NCBI GenBank assembly: GCA_002839315.1
Contig: PGXV01000009.1
Location: forward strand, 1-64,000
From: Spirochaetae bacterium HGW-Spirochaetae-3
GTDB lineage: Bacteria > Spirochaetota > Spirochaetia > Treponematales > UBA12059
Direction: 5' to 3'
Length of the DNA stretch: 64,000 bases
Shown here: in pieces, positions 54,103-62,994 of the stretch
Position numbering within the stretch: position 1 is the first letter of the stretch
Layout: each line of letters opens with the position of its first letter
Program-made: the position numbers and the translations under genes
The notes under the pieces: model-generated
What the model was told of the DNA's origin: nothing
The model's database searches: none
What the model saw: the letters and a program-made list of their open reading frames with translations, nothing else

Positions 54103-54855
54103 TCAGCGTCCCATGCCGTCGAGGATCGAGCGCACCAGCTTGAGGTCTTCCCACGCCGGGCGCTTGAGCGACTCGTCGCGGAGCAGGGCGCTGGGGTGAT
54201 AGGTGGCGACGAGCGGCGCGCCCCGGTATTCATATACCTTGCCGCGGAGGCGTCCTATGCCGTCCTTGACGCCGAGAAGGGACTGCGCGGGAATACGGCC
54301 TACTGCCAGGTATACCTTCGGCCTGAGCAAGGCTATCTGCCTGTCCAGGAAGCGAGCGCACGCGGCCTGCTCGTCCGGGGCCGGATCGCGGTTCATGGGC
54401 GGCCTGCATTTGACTATGTTGCCGATATAGCAGTTCTCGTCCCGCGATAAGCCTATCGACGCGAGCATCTTGTCGAGGAGCTGGCCGGCGGGGCCGACGA
54501 ACGGCAATCCGGTCTTGTCCTCCTCGGCGCCCGGACCTTCGCCTATGACCATGACGAGAGGCCGTTCCGGTCCCTGTCCGGGAACGACTCGCGTCCGGCC
54601 GGCGGCGAGCCTGCACGCGAGGCAACGGGCCGCGTCGGTCGCGACGGAGGCAAGGCTGTCGTCTCCAGCCAGGCTGTCATCGCCGGCCGGGCGCTGTGCG
54701 GCCGGCGTCGCCGAGTCGGGGCCTTCCCCGTACGCCTGATCGGCGAATTCCGGCACGGGCCGGCCGCTCCTGAAGCCGTCGGCCAGCGCGTCCTCTATCG
54801 TCGAGAGCGCCTCATAGGCTGCTCGCCTGCCGTCGATCCCGTCGTCCATTCCCAT
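54103..54855 (-). CDS. Family 4 uracil-DNA glycosylase
   Basis: A 250-residue Fe-S uracil-DNA glycosylase that excises uracil from DNA. Cysteines in ARCLACRLA, NIVKCRPP and ACARFLDRQ match the [4Fe-4S] ligands. GEGPGAEEDKTGLPFVGPAGQLLDKML holds the catalytic loop (GEGPGxxED), and ATYHPSALLRDE is the C-terminal motif. The N-terminal 75 residues are a poorly conserved extension. It sits between the cNMP-binding gene (six bases) and priA (five bases), giving a DNA-maintenance end to the operon. Confidence 0.9.
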   Translation of the reverse strand: MGMDDGIDGRRAAYEALSTIEDALADGFRSGRPVPEFADQAYGEGPDSATPAAQRPAGDDSLAGDDSLASVATDAARCLACRLAAGRTRVVPGQGPERPLVMVIGEGPGAEEDKTGLPFVGPAGQLLDKMLASIGLSRDENCYIGNIVKCRPPMNRDPAPDEQAACARFLDRQIALLRPKVYLAVGRIPAQSLLGVKDGIGRLRGKVYEYRGAPLVATYHPSALLRDESLKRPAWEDLKLVRSILDGMGR

Positions 54856-54861
54856 AGGCTC

Positions 54862-55335
54862 TCAGCTCCTCTCGGCCAGGAGGTTCCGCAGCTCCATGGA
54901 GATGTCGCGCGAGTTATTCGCCGCCGCTTGGCCGAACCGTTCGTAGACGGCCCGCCCTACTACGGATGACGACTCGCACGCGGCCTTCAGCAAGGCCCCG
55001 TCCATCCTCAGGACCAGTGAACGACCTCGGGCGACGGCGCTCATATGCCGGCGCGAGCCGTCCAGGAACGACAGCACCCCGAAGAACGCGCCGGAGCGCA
55101 GGGTCAGCAGCTCCGAGAAGGTTTCGCTGCCGGGTATCCTGGTGCGTATGCTTACAATGCCGGATACGATGAAGTAGGCGTCGAGGCTCGTCTCGTCCTC
55201 GACGTACAGGGCCGTATCGTCGGCCACGCTCCTGAGCGACGAGGCCGAGGCTATGGCCGACACACTGTCGGCGTCGAGCTTGTCGAATCCCGGAATGCTC
55301 CGGATAATATCCGTCGTGTCGGAATCGATGCTCAT
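54862..55335 (-). CDS. Cyclic-nucleotide-binding domain protein
   Basis: A 157-residue protein that is almost entirely one cNMP-binding domain: DIIRSIPGFDKLDADSVSAIASASSLRSVADDTALYVEDETSLDAYFIVSGIVSIRT, then LLTLRSGAFFGVLSFLDGSRRHMSAVARGRSLVLRMD. The phosphate-binding cassette (FGVLSFLDGSRRHMSA) has Gly and an Arg pair, but the usual FGExxL..RxA is altered (no Glu). No DNA-binding domain follows. The ATG overlaps the stop of the cyclase gene by four bases (ATGA), so it is translated with the presumed cyclase and may be its effector. Confidence 0.83.
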   Translation of the reverse strand: MSIDSDTTDIIRSIPGFDKLDADSVSAIASASSLRSVADDTALYVEDETSLDAYFIVSGIVSIRTRIPGSETFSELLTLRSGAFFGVLSFLDGSRRHMSAVARGRSLVLRMDGALLKAACESSSVVGRAVYERFGQAAANNSRDISMELRNLLAERS

Positions 55336-58328
55336 GCTAGGTCCTCCCTGAGTCCTTCGAGCGAATTGTCGATATCGCCGAATCCCCTCACGGAGAGGAA
55401 ATTGGCGACGAGGTCCGGAGATCCTAGACGGGCCTTCTCCTCTTCGATGAGCTTGCGGGCTATACCCGCGCTCTTGGAAGAGTCTTCGGCGCCAAGGAGC
55501 CTGCTCGCGTAGTAGAAGTATACGATGACGTCCTTATACGGCAAGAGCAGGCCAGTAGAGAAGAAGCACGAGGCCTCCGCGAGGAAGAATCTCGCCTCGT
55601 CAGCGCCTCCTCGATCAGCGGCTATCTGCACGAGCAGCATCAGCGCCGTGAACGTCGTATAATAGCATGAATGCCTGAGACCGAGCACGAGGGCTTCCCT
55701 GGCGAACGTCTCCGCCTTTCGGACGTTGCCCGCTATGAAGTGGCAGACCGCCAGGGTACGTAGCGCCTCGACGCGGTCGAAGTCGTTGCGTACCTTGTCC
55801 GAATAGTATTCGGCTTGCATGAACGACTCGCGCGCGGCTTTAGCGTCTCCGGAGAGCGCGGCGGACGCGGCGAGCATGGCGTAGGCCTGCGCGACGAGCG
55901 CGTCGCTCAGGTCCCCCGCATCCAGCAGCGCGTGGGCGGCCGGCGCCAACGCGCCGAAGTCGCAGAGCTGCCATAGGATCTTGAGCCTGAGGTCGTTGCC
56001 GAAGAAGCGGGTCACCATCACGTAGTCATCGTCGGCGGGCTTCCCGACCGATGCCAGGGCATCGAGCGCGCCTCGGTAATCGCCCGAGTAGAGGCGGCCC
56101 TCAGCGATGGCGCTCGCGTACTCGAAGTCGTCGCGCCCGGGAATGCCTTTCGTCTGCTCCACCATCGCCCTGGCTTCCTCGAAGTTGTTCCGCTGAATCT
56201 CCGAGAACGCGATGTGCCGTACGACGTTCTGCACGCTCCTCGCGGCCATGCCGGCCTCGCGGTAGTAGTACAGCGCCTTCTGCCCGGTGAAACGCGCCTT
56301 CTGGAACGACGCGGACATTGAATTGTGCGCGCATATCATGTGGTACGCGAAGCCCATGCACAGCTCGTTGCGCTCGCCTACCGCGATACGGAGCACTCGC
56401 TTGAGCTCTTCCTCCGCCTCCGCTATCTTGCCGGCGTTGAAGTAGAGGGCGCTCTTCGTGATGAGGAGCTGCACTGCGGCGTCCGGCGCCGTCCTGGCCA
56501 GCTTCTTGTACAGAACGTCTAAGGAGGCGAGGTACTCGTACCCGTAGTTGCGCGCGGGATCGGTACGTATCACCTCGGCGGCCTCCGCCCAGCGCTCTGA
56601 TCTCATCAGGTGATGGAGGAGACGAAGCCTGTTGTGGCTAATATTCTCCAGCATGATGTTGGCGACGAGGCCGTGGAGCACTTTCTTGTTATGGTTGAGG
56701 ATGCTCGCGTACAGTGATTTCTTGAAGACGTCCAGCGCGAAGGAGTAGCATTCTCCGGAGCGCGACAGGATGCCGTCCTCGGTCAGCGTCTCGAGCGCCG
56801 CCTGTACGATGGCCGGGTCTCCGCCGGTCGCCTCGAAGACGCGCGTCGCCTCCGCCGCGTTGAAGTTGAGAAGGAAGACCGATACCGACGTGATAAAATC
56901 GCGGACGGACGGCTCGTATCGGTCGAGGCTCGTTATGAACATGTTCTGAATCGTGCTAGGCAGGCAGGATAGGGTACGGCACTTCTTCGCGTACAGCGCG
57001 TACTCGCGGATGAACAGGGGGTTGCCGCCGGATTGCGCCAGCGTTGCCGCGAGCAGGCGCTCGGGTATCTCCGCCCAATGGGATACGGCGAGCTCCCTGG
57101 CCTCGTCGCTCTTCAGCGGGAGGAGCCTGAGCGTCTTGAGCTCCGGGAAGGCGTCCCGCAGAGCCTGGTTCTGGTCGCGACCCGCCATCAGCGTGAACGG
57201 CTTGTACGCGCCGCTCTTCAGGTAGTAGGAGAGGAATTCGCGTGACTGCCTGTCCATCGCCTGGGCGTTGTCTATGAACAGGACGGCCGAATAGACGGCC
57301 CGCGAATGGCGTTCCATGATCGCCGAGAATATCGAGAAAAGCGACAGTACTATCTCCGAATCCTGGGCCTTGTGGACGCCCGGGGATAGTAGCCCGGCGA
57401 AACGCCTGCAATGGAGCGGTTCCATGCCGGGCAAGGCCGACAGGGCCGACGCGATGGCGTCGGGGTCGGACGCCGGGTCGACGCCGAGGTAGTCCAGCAC
57501 GAGGTCCGCGACCGCGGCGTACCGTACGGGCCCGTATTTCTGGGCTTTGGCCATCATCGTCGGCGACGAGAATTCCGGGAAGCGACGAATACGCTCCACG
57601 AGGGCCTGAGCGAGCCGGGTCTTGCCGATGCCCGCCTCGCCTACGAGGTAGACGCCGGAATTCGTCTCGGGATCGTGTCGTACGTAGAGGCGCAGGAGCT
57701 CCTCGAGCTCGTCCTGCCTGCCTACGAAGGGGCCGGCGTCGCGGAGCCCCGGTATGGCCGTTCCTACGAGGCGCCATGCGGATATCGTCTCGCTCGCGCC
57801 CTTTACCGACAGGCGGACGGGGCCGTCGAAGTCGAATTCCCCCTCGCAGCGTTCCTTGACCGCCTCCGACACGAGTACGTGGTCGGGTTCCGCCGCGGCC
57901 TGGAGTCGCTGGGCTATGGCCATGGGGTGCCCGGTTACTACCTTGAACGAGCCGCGGTCGCCGGTGGCTATGAGGCCTGAATGCACGCCTATCCTGAACG
58001 ATAGCCTGGCGCCTCGCGGCGCCAGTTCCCGTTCCAGCGCTCTGTTGCGCTCCAGGAAGGCCAAGGCGGATTCAAGCGCGCGCTGGGGGTCGTCCTCGTG
58101 CAGCTCCGGCACGCCGAACACGGCGACGAGGGCGTCGCCTATGTATTTCTCCACCACGCCGCCCCGGGAGACGATGATTTCCTCGAACGCGCCGAAAAGG
58201 CGGCTCATCAACGCGTCCATCTCCTCGGGGTCCATGCGCTCCGATAGCGAGGTGAATCCCTGGAGGTCCGCGAAGAGTATCGTCGCGTTCCGTCTTTCGC
58301 CCGCTTTGATCGACGTGTTCTTTGCCAT
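55332..58328 (-). CDS. Class III nucleotide cyclase-AAA ATPase-TPR protein
   Basis: A 998-residue cytoplasmic protein. The cyclase domain (residues 12-190) has LFADLQGFTSLSERM with metal Asp21, and VVEKYIGDALVAVFG with Lys61 and metal Asp65. The later canonical segment GDxVNLAxRL reads GHPMAIAQRL, so the transition-state Asn is Ala137 while Arg141 is kept. The base-specifying Asp/Thr position reads Val130. A STAND-like AAA ATPase follows (FVGRQDELEELLRLY, Walker A GEAGIGKT at about 230-237, ILFIDNAQAMDRQ-type Walker B). From about residue 570 there are TPR-like repeats. TTTCCA-N17-TAGACT ends nine bases before the ATG. Cyclase activity is uncertain. Confidence 0.87.
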   Translation of the reverse strand: MAKNTSIKAGERRNATILFADLQGFTSLSERMDPEEMDALMSRLFGAFEEIIVSRGGVVEKYIGDALVAVFGVPELHEDDPQRALESALAFLERNRALERELAPRGARLSFRIGVHSGLIATGDRGSFKVVTGHPMAIAQRLQAAAEPDHVLVSEAVKERCEGEFDFDGPVRLSVKGASETISAWRLVGTAIPGLRDAGPFVGRQDELEELLRLYVRHDPETNSGVYLVGEAGIGKTRLAQALVERIRRFPEFSSPTMMAKAQKYGPVRYAAVADLVLDYLGVDPASDPDAIASALSALPGMEPLHCRRFAGLLSPGVHKAQDSEIVLSLFSIFSAIMERHSRAVYSAVLFIDNAQAMDRQSREFLSYYLKSGAYKPFTLMAGRDQNQALRDAFPELKTLRLLPLKSDEARELAVSHWAEIPERLLAATLAQSGGNPLFIREYALYAKKCRTLSCLPSTIQNMFITSLDRYEPSVRDFITSVSVFLLNFNAAEATRVFEATGGDPAIVQAALETLTEDGILSRSGECYSFALDVFKKSLYASILNHNKKVLHGLVANIMLENISHNRLRLLHHLMRSERWAEAAEVIRTDPARNYGYEYLASLDVLYKKLARTAPDAAVQLLITKSALYFNAGKIAEAEEELKRVLRIAVGERNELCMGFAYHMICAHNSMSASFQKARFTGQKALYYYREAGMAARSVQNVVRHIAFSEIQRNNFEEARAMVEQTKGIPGRDDFEYASAIAEGRLYSGDYRGALDALASVGKPADDDYVMVTRFFGNDLRLKILWQLCDFGALAPAAHALLDAGDLSDALVAQAYAMLAASAALSGDAKAARESFMQAEYYSDKVRNDFDRVEALRTLAVCHFIAGNVRKAETFAREALVLGLRHSCYYTTFTALMLLVQIAADRGGADEARFFLAEASCFFSTGLLLPYKDVIVYFYYASRLLGAEDSSKSAGIARKLIEEEKARLGSPDLVANFLSVRGFGDIDNSLEGLREDLA

Positions 58329-58340
58329 CTCGACGACAGT

Positions 58341-59978
58341 CTAGCCTAAAAGCGCCCCGCTGGAAAGCGCGACCGCCTCGGCGACCCTGATGCCGTCGGT
58401 CGCCGCGGACATGATGCCGCCGGCGTAGCCGGCGCCCTCGCCGCAGGGGAAAAGGCCGCGGACGCTCGATTGCAGCCCGTCGTCCCGGAGGATGCGCAGC
58501 GGCGACGAGCTTCGGGTCTCCACGCCGGTCAGCACGGCGTCGGGGCGGCCGAAGCCGGCGATCTTCTTGTCGAAGGCCGGGAACGCTTCCTTGATGCCTG
58601 ACGCGACGAAGGCGGGCAGGCACGCGTTGAGGTCGGCGAGCGCGTACGAGCCGCGTATCGACGGCATTACGCCGCCGAGGCAGTCGGAGGCCTTGCCTGC
58701 GACGAAGTCCTCGAGGGTCTGGACGGGCAGCGCCGAGCGGCCGCCGGCCGGGTCCGAACCCGCGGACTCTCGCGCCAGCCGTTCCCATCGGCGCTGGAAC
58801 TCGACCCCCGCCAGCGCGCCTTCCGGGCCGTCGTCGCCGCCGAGGTCATCCGGTCGCACCGCTACGACTATCGCGCTGTTGGCGTTGGGCGAGCCGCGCG
58901 CGAAGTCGCTCATGCCGTTGCACGCGGACATGCCGCGCTCGGAGCTGGCGTCTACGACGTAGCCGCCGGGGCACATGCAGAACGAATAGACGCCGCGACC
59001 GTCGGCCGAGCGGTGCGTCAGCTTATAATCGGCGGCGCCGAGCGCCGGATGGTCCCACTTGTCGCCGTACTGGGCCCTGGATATCATCTCCTGGGGATGC
59101 TCGACGCGCAGCCCGATAGCGAACGGCTTGCGCTCCATCGGCACGCCCTGGGCCGCGAGCGCGGCGAATGTGTCGCGAGCCGAGTGCCCTATCGCGAGCA
59201 CGACGGCGCCGGAGTCGATGCGCTCGCCCCCTTCCAGGACGACGCCGGATACGCGTCCGCCGTCCATGGCCAGCGACTCCACGCGGGCGCGGAACCGTAC
59301 CGTCCCGCCTAGTCGCACTATCTTGGCGCGCAGGCCGGCTACGACCCGTACGAGGTAGTCGGTGCCTATATGGGGCTTGCCCTGGTAGAGTATCTCTGCG
59401 GGCGCTCCCGCGGCGACGAATTCCTCTAGAACCAGCCTGTCGCGGCCTGATCCGTCGCTTCCTGAAGCCGTCAGCTTACCGTCGGAGAATGTACCGGCGC
59501 CGCCTTCCCCGAACTGCATATTCGATTCGGGATCGAGCTCTCCGCCGGTCCAGAACGACGACACGGCCTTGCCTCGGGCCTCGACGTCGTCTCCCCGTTC
59601 CAGCACGATCGGACGGTATCCCGCCTCGGCGAGGGCGAGCGCGCAGAAGAGGCCGGCCGGCCCCGATCCGACGATTATCGGCCGGTGCCCGTCGCGGACG
59701 TTCGATCCGCGAGCCGGGGCCGGAAATCGGTACGGAGCTGCCGGGGCCAGCGCCGCGGCCTTGGCTCCGAGGCTACGCGAGGGCGACTCGAGCCCCGCCA
59801 CGACGGTATAGACGATACGGATGTTCCGTTTGTCGCGCGCGTCCACGGAGCGGCGCTCTATGCGGAAGTCCGCCAGCAGGGAGGGGCCGACGCCTATCTC
59901 CCGCGCGACGCGACCGCGGATATAGTGCTCGTCGTGGTCGAGGGGGCAATTGATGTTCTGTATACGATAGAGGTTCAT
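58341..59978 (-). CDS. FAD-dependent dehydrogenase (COG2509 type)
   Basis: A 545-residue flavoprotein. An N-terminal domain of about 90 residues (MNLYRIQNINCPLDHDEHYIRGRVAREIG) precedes the FAD site HRPIIVGSGPAGLFCALALAEAGYRPIVLERGDDVE. NMQFGEGGAGTFSDGKLTA, IGHSARDTFAALAAQGVPMERKPFAIGLRVEHPQEMI and FCMCPGGYVVDASSE are hallmarks of this uncharacterised dehydrogenase family. GLFPCGEGAGYAGGIMSAATDGIRVAEA closes the FAD domain. The substrate is unknown. TATACT at 59985-59990 on the minus strand ends six bases before the ATG with no Shine-Dalgarno. It leads the operon that ends in priA. Confidence 0.87.
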   Translation of the reverse strand: MNLYRIQNINCPLDHDEHYIRGRVAREIGVGPSLLADFRIERRSVDARDKRNIRIVYTVVAGLESPSRSLGAKAAALAPAAPYRFPAPARGSNVRDGHRPIIVGSGPAGLFCALALAEAGYRPIVLERGDDVEARGKAVSSFWTGGELDPESNMQFGEGGAGTFSDGKLTASGSDGSGRDRLVLEEFVAAGAPAEILYQGKPHIGTDYLVRVVAGLRAKIVRLGGTVRFRARVESLAMDGGRVSGVVLEGGERIDSGAVVLAIGHSARDTFAALAAQGVPMERKPFAIGLRVEHPQEMISRAQYGDKWDHPALGAADYKLTHRSADGRGVYSFCMCPGGYVVDASSERGMSACNGMSDFARGSPNANSAIVVAVRPDDLGGDDGPEGALAGVEFQRRWERLARESAGSDPAGGRSALPVQTLEDFVAGKASDCLGGVMPSIRGSYALADLNACLPAFVASGIKEAFPAFDKKIAGFGRPDAVLTGVETRSSSPLRILRDDGLQSSVRGLFPCGEGAGYAGGIMSAATDGIRVAEAVALSSGALLG

Positions 59979-60064
59979 GGTATCAGTATATACGAACGGC
60001 CGTTTTTATGCTCGCGGCCCCGGCGCTTCATCGTGGCGATTTTTTACGGTATGATGATCCCCGT

Positions 60065-60889
60065 ATGAGAAAGCTGAAGATAGGTGAGCTGTCCGGACTC
60101 GTCGGGGCGCCCGCGTCCGCGTTACGCTTCTGGGAGGAGCGCGGAATCACCGAACCCGAGAAGGACTCCGGTAATAATTATCGTCTCTATTCGGCCGAGG
60201 ACTCCTGCCGGTTCCTGATGGCCAGGCGCTATCGGAGCCTCGGATTCTCGCTCTCCGAGGCAAAGGATATGATAGCGGGAGCGGATGCCTCCGATATCGC
60301 GGAGCGGCTGCGGCGTAGGCTGGCAGAGCTCGATGCCGAGGCTCGCAGGCTGGACGCGATCCGCGACGAACTGGGCCGCTACCTGGACGAATGCCGTGCC
60401 GCGAGGGAGGGCCTCGGCGTCTTCGCGCCTTCGTACCTGCCCGCGGCCCGCTACGTCTTCACCATCGAGGCGGGCGAGCTCGTCGACGACCAGTCCGCGA
60501 TAGCACTGTCCAGGCGCTGGGCAGATCGCTTGCCGTTCTCGTCCTATTCGCTGTACCTGCCGCCCGAGGCTTTCCTCGGATCGATGGACTATCGGGTCCG
60601 CTGGGGCTACAGCCTCGGAGATGACTACCTGGTCTCGGAGCCGATGGGCGATTCCCCGCCGGAGAGCCATTCGTCCGTCGTGCGGCTCGACGGAGCCGCT
60701 TGCGTATTTACCGCCTTTTTCCGCGACGACGCGCGAAACCTGCATCCGCGGGAGCTATCCGGCATAGTATCCTCGTTCCAGGCGGCCGGCTACGCGGCCG
60801 CGGGCCCTGCGATCGGCCATCTCCTCGAGGTCGACGTAGAAGAGGATCGTTGCCGATACCTGTACTCGCTCTATATTCCGATTAAATAA
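60065..60889 (+). CDS. MerR-family regulator with GyrI-like C-terminal domain
   Basis: A protein of 274 residues from the ATG. The MerR helix-turn-helix is at residues 1-70 (KLKIGELSGLVGAPASALRFWEERGITEPEKDSGNNYRLYSAED), a coiled coil runs at about residues 75-120, and a C-terminal ligand-binding part ends FQAAGYAAAGPAIGHLLEVDVEEDRCRYLYSLYIPI. That end resembles BmrR/GyrI-type effector domains. TATGAT at 60050-60055 ends nine bases before the ATG with no Shine-Dalgarno. It lies 88 bases upstream of the flavin reductase gene, whose promoter carries a dyad suited to a MerR protein. Confidence 0.85.
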   Translation: MRKLKIGELSGLVGAPASALRFWEERGITEPEKDSGNNYRLYSAEDSCRFLMARRYRSLGFSLSEAKDMIAGADASDIAERLRRRLAELDAEARRLDAIRDELGRYLDECRAAREGLGVFAPSYLPAARYVFTIEAGELVDDQSAIALSRRWADRLPFSSYSLYLPPEAFLGSMDYRVRWGYSLGDDYLVSEPMGDSPPESHSSVVRLDGAACVFTAFFRDDARNLHPRELSGIVSSFQAAGYAAAGPAIGHLLEVDVEEDRCRYLYSLYIPIK

Positions 60890-60905
60890 TTAAATCCCCA
60901 TTCTA

Positions 60906-60934
60906 TTGACCTTAAAGCAGCTAGAGACTTTAAG
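60906..60934 (+). promoter_or_regulatory. Promoter with MerR-type dyad before the flavin reductase gene
   Basis: TTGACC at 60906-60911, a 17-base spacer and TTTAAG at 60929-60934. An inverted repeat CTTAAAG (60911-60917)/CTTTAAG (60928-60934) fills the spacer and overlaps both elements, extending to GACCTTAAAG/CTTTAAGCTC with one mismatch. A further hairpin CGGTCG/CGACCG lies at 60945-60961, just before the TAAGGAG ribosome site. Confidence 0.6.
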
Positions 60935-60977
60935 CTCCTCCCTGCGGTCGAACGACGACCGTAAGGAGCGAATTTTA

Positions 60978-62939
60978 ATGAGGAATAGAGCTTTCAAGTG
61001 GCTGCTCGTCAGTCTCGCGTGCATCGGCCTCGTAGCCGTCTCGCTGTCCGGTTGCGGAACCGTCGAGCCCACGGGCTCGGCGACGTATACGCCGGGCACC
61101 TATACCGCGGTAGGCCAGGGCAACTTCGGCGACGTCGAGGTCAGCGTTACGTTCAGCGCCGCCAGGATCGTGTCCATCGCGATCGGCAAGAATAGCGAGA
61201 CGGCGGGCCTGTCCGACCCCGCCCTCGACGGCATCCCCGCCGCGATCGTCAAGGGGCAGACCCTCGCCGTAGACACGGTGTCAGGCGCGTCCCACTCCAG
61301 CGAGGCCGTGCTCTCCGCCGTGGCCGACTGCGTCAGGCAGGCCGGCGGCGACGTCGAGGCCCTCAAGGCCAAGAAGGGCGCCAAGGCGACCAAGGGCGCC
61401 AGGATCGAGAAGAGCGTCGACGTCGTCATCGTAGGCGGCGGCGGAGCCGGTCTCGCGGCCGCCGTATCGGCGGCCCAGAACGGCGCCAAGGTCGTGCTGA
61501 TAGAGAAGGCCTCGGCCCTCGGCGGCAACACGATCAGGGCCGGCGGCGCGTACAACGCCGTCGATCCTTCCAGGCAGAGGGCCGTCAAGATGACCGCGCC
61601 CCTCCTGGGCGACCTGAAGTCGTTCCTGGACATGGACGAGAAGTCCTTCGGCGAGTTCGGCCCGACCCTCGCGACCCTCAAGGGCCAGATCCGCGACTAT
61701 ATCGCGTCTGGTTCCAGCGTCCTGTTCGACTCGGTCGAGCTGCACGCCATCCAGACCTACCTGGGCGGCAAGCGCGTAGACCTCAGGGGCAACGAGATCC
61801 ACGGCGACCTCGAGCTGGTGAAGACCCTTACCTCCGGCTCTCCCGAGGCTCTCCGATGGCTCGAGTCCCTCGGCCTCACGTTCAAGGACGAGATATCTAC
61901 GGTGCTCGGCGCACTCTGGCCGAGGACCCACGGCTCGACCTACCACGTCGGCACCGGCTTCATCTCCGTCCTCGCGGATAACGCCGCGAGGCTCGGCGTG
62001 GAGATCATGCTCGATACCAAGGCCGACGAGGTCATCGTCGAGAAGGGCCGGGTAGTCGGCGTCAAGGCCACCAAGGCCGACGGTACGCCGGTCGTCCTCA
62101 AGGCGTCAAAGGGCGTCGTGATGGCGACGGGCGGCTACGGGGCCAATCCCGAGATGCGCGCCGAGTACAATACCTACTGGCCGTCCATGCCGCTCGCCAT
62201 GCCCACGACCAATACCGCCAACGCGACCGGCGACGGTATCGTGATGGGCGAGAAGGCCGGCGCCAAGCTCGTCGGCATGGGCTTCGTCCAGCTGATGCCC
62301 TCGTCCCACCCGGTGTCCGGAGCCCTCTCCGGCGGGCTATGGGGTAGCGCCGAGTCCCAGGTCTTCGTCAACAAGCAGGGTAAGCGCTTCGTCAACGAGT
62401 ACGCCGAGCGCGACGTGCTCGCGTCCGCGGCCCTCAAGCAGACCGACGGTATCTTCTATATCATCTGCGACCAGGTCACCGCCGGTAATCCCCAGCCCGG
62501 TTCCAAGAACGGCTGGGGCGACGACGTCGACACCCTCGTGAAGAACCACGACGTGTACAAGGCCGACACCCTCGCCGGCCTCGAGCAGCAGATCGGCATG
62601 CCCGCGGGTAGCCTCAGCTCCGAGATAGCCAGGTACAACGGCTATATCGCGGCCGGCGCCGACCCCGATTTCGGGAAGCGCAACTTCGGCACCCCGCTGC
62701 TGACGCCGCCCTTCTACGCGACGATCCGCTCGCCGTCCGTCCATCACACGATGGGCGGCCTGGCGATCGACGCGTCCGCCCGCGTACTCGGCGCGTCCGG
62801 CGAGGCCATCCCCGGCTTCTACGCCGCGGGCGAGGTCACCGGCGGCATCCACGCCGGCAACCGCCTCGGCGGCAACGCGATAGCCGACATCATGGTCTTC
62901 GGACGCATCGCCGGCGCGAGCGCCGCCGCGACGAAGTAG
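60978..62939 (+). CDS. FMN-binding, FAD-dependent fumarate reductase-like lipoprotein
   Basis: A protein of 653 residues from the ATG 10 bases after AAGGAG. A lipoprotein signal (LVAVSLSGCGTVEP, lipobox LSGC) suggests an exported enzyme. Residues 30-125 are an FMN_bind domain whose attachment motif reads DTVSGASHSS, with Ser where Thr is usual for covalent FMN linkage by ApbE. From residue 150 it is a flavocytochrome c-type FAD domain (VVIVGGGGAGLAAAVSAAQNGAKVVLIEKASALGGNT), with WPRTHGSTYHVGTG, SVHHTMGGLAID and GNRLGGNAIAD forming the active-site region. No haem motif exists. Fumarate is likely, but urocanate or another enoate is possible. Confidence 0.88.
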   Translation: MRNRAFKWLLVSLACIGLVAVSLSGCGTVEPTGSATYTPGTYTAVGQGNFGDVEVSVTFSAARIVSIAIGKNSETAGLSDPALDGIPAAIVKGQTLAVDTVSGASHSSEAVLSAVADCVRQAGGDVEALKAKKGAKATKGARIEKSVDVVIVGGGGAGLAAAVSAAQNGAKVVLIEKASALGGNTIRAGGAYNAVDPSRQRAVKMTAPLLGDLKSFLDMDEKSFGEFGPTLATLKGQIRDYIASGSSVLFDSVELHAIQTYLGGKRVDLRGNEIHGDLELVKTLTSGSPEALRWLESLGLTFKDEISTVLGALWPRTHGSTYHVGTGFISVLADNAARLGVEIMLDTKADEVIVEKGRVVGVKATKADGTPVVLKASKGVVMATGGYGANPEMRAEYNTYWPSMPLAMPTTNTANATGDGIVMGEKAGAKLVGMGFVQLMPSSHPVSGALSGGLWGSAESQVFVNKQGKRFVNEYAERDVLASAALKQTDGIFYIICDQVTAGNPQPGSKNGWGDDVDTLVKNHDVYKADTLAGLEQQIGMPAGSLSSEIARYNGYIAAGADPDFGKRNFGTPLLTPPFYATIRSPSVHHTMGGLAIDASARVLGASGEAIPGFYAAGEVTGGIHAGNRLGGNAIADIMVFGRIAGASAAATK

Positions 62940-62953
62940 CGGGGCCGTAGCCC

Positions 62954-62994
62954 GGGAAAGAGGCGGCAGGGGCTACCCCGGCCGCCTCTTTCCC
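62954..62994. terminator. Strong bidirectional hairpin between convergent genes
   Basis: A perfect 14-bp stem (GGGAAAGAGGCGGC with GCCGCCTCTTTCCC) and inner GGGG/CCCC, directly abutting the stop of the opposing gene at 62995. No long T-run is present on either side. Confidence 0.7.
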
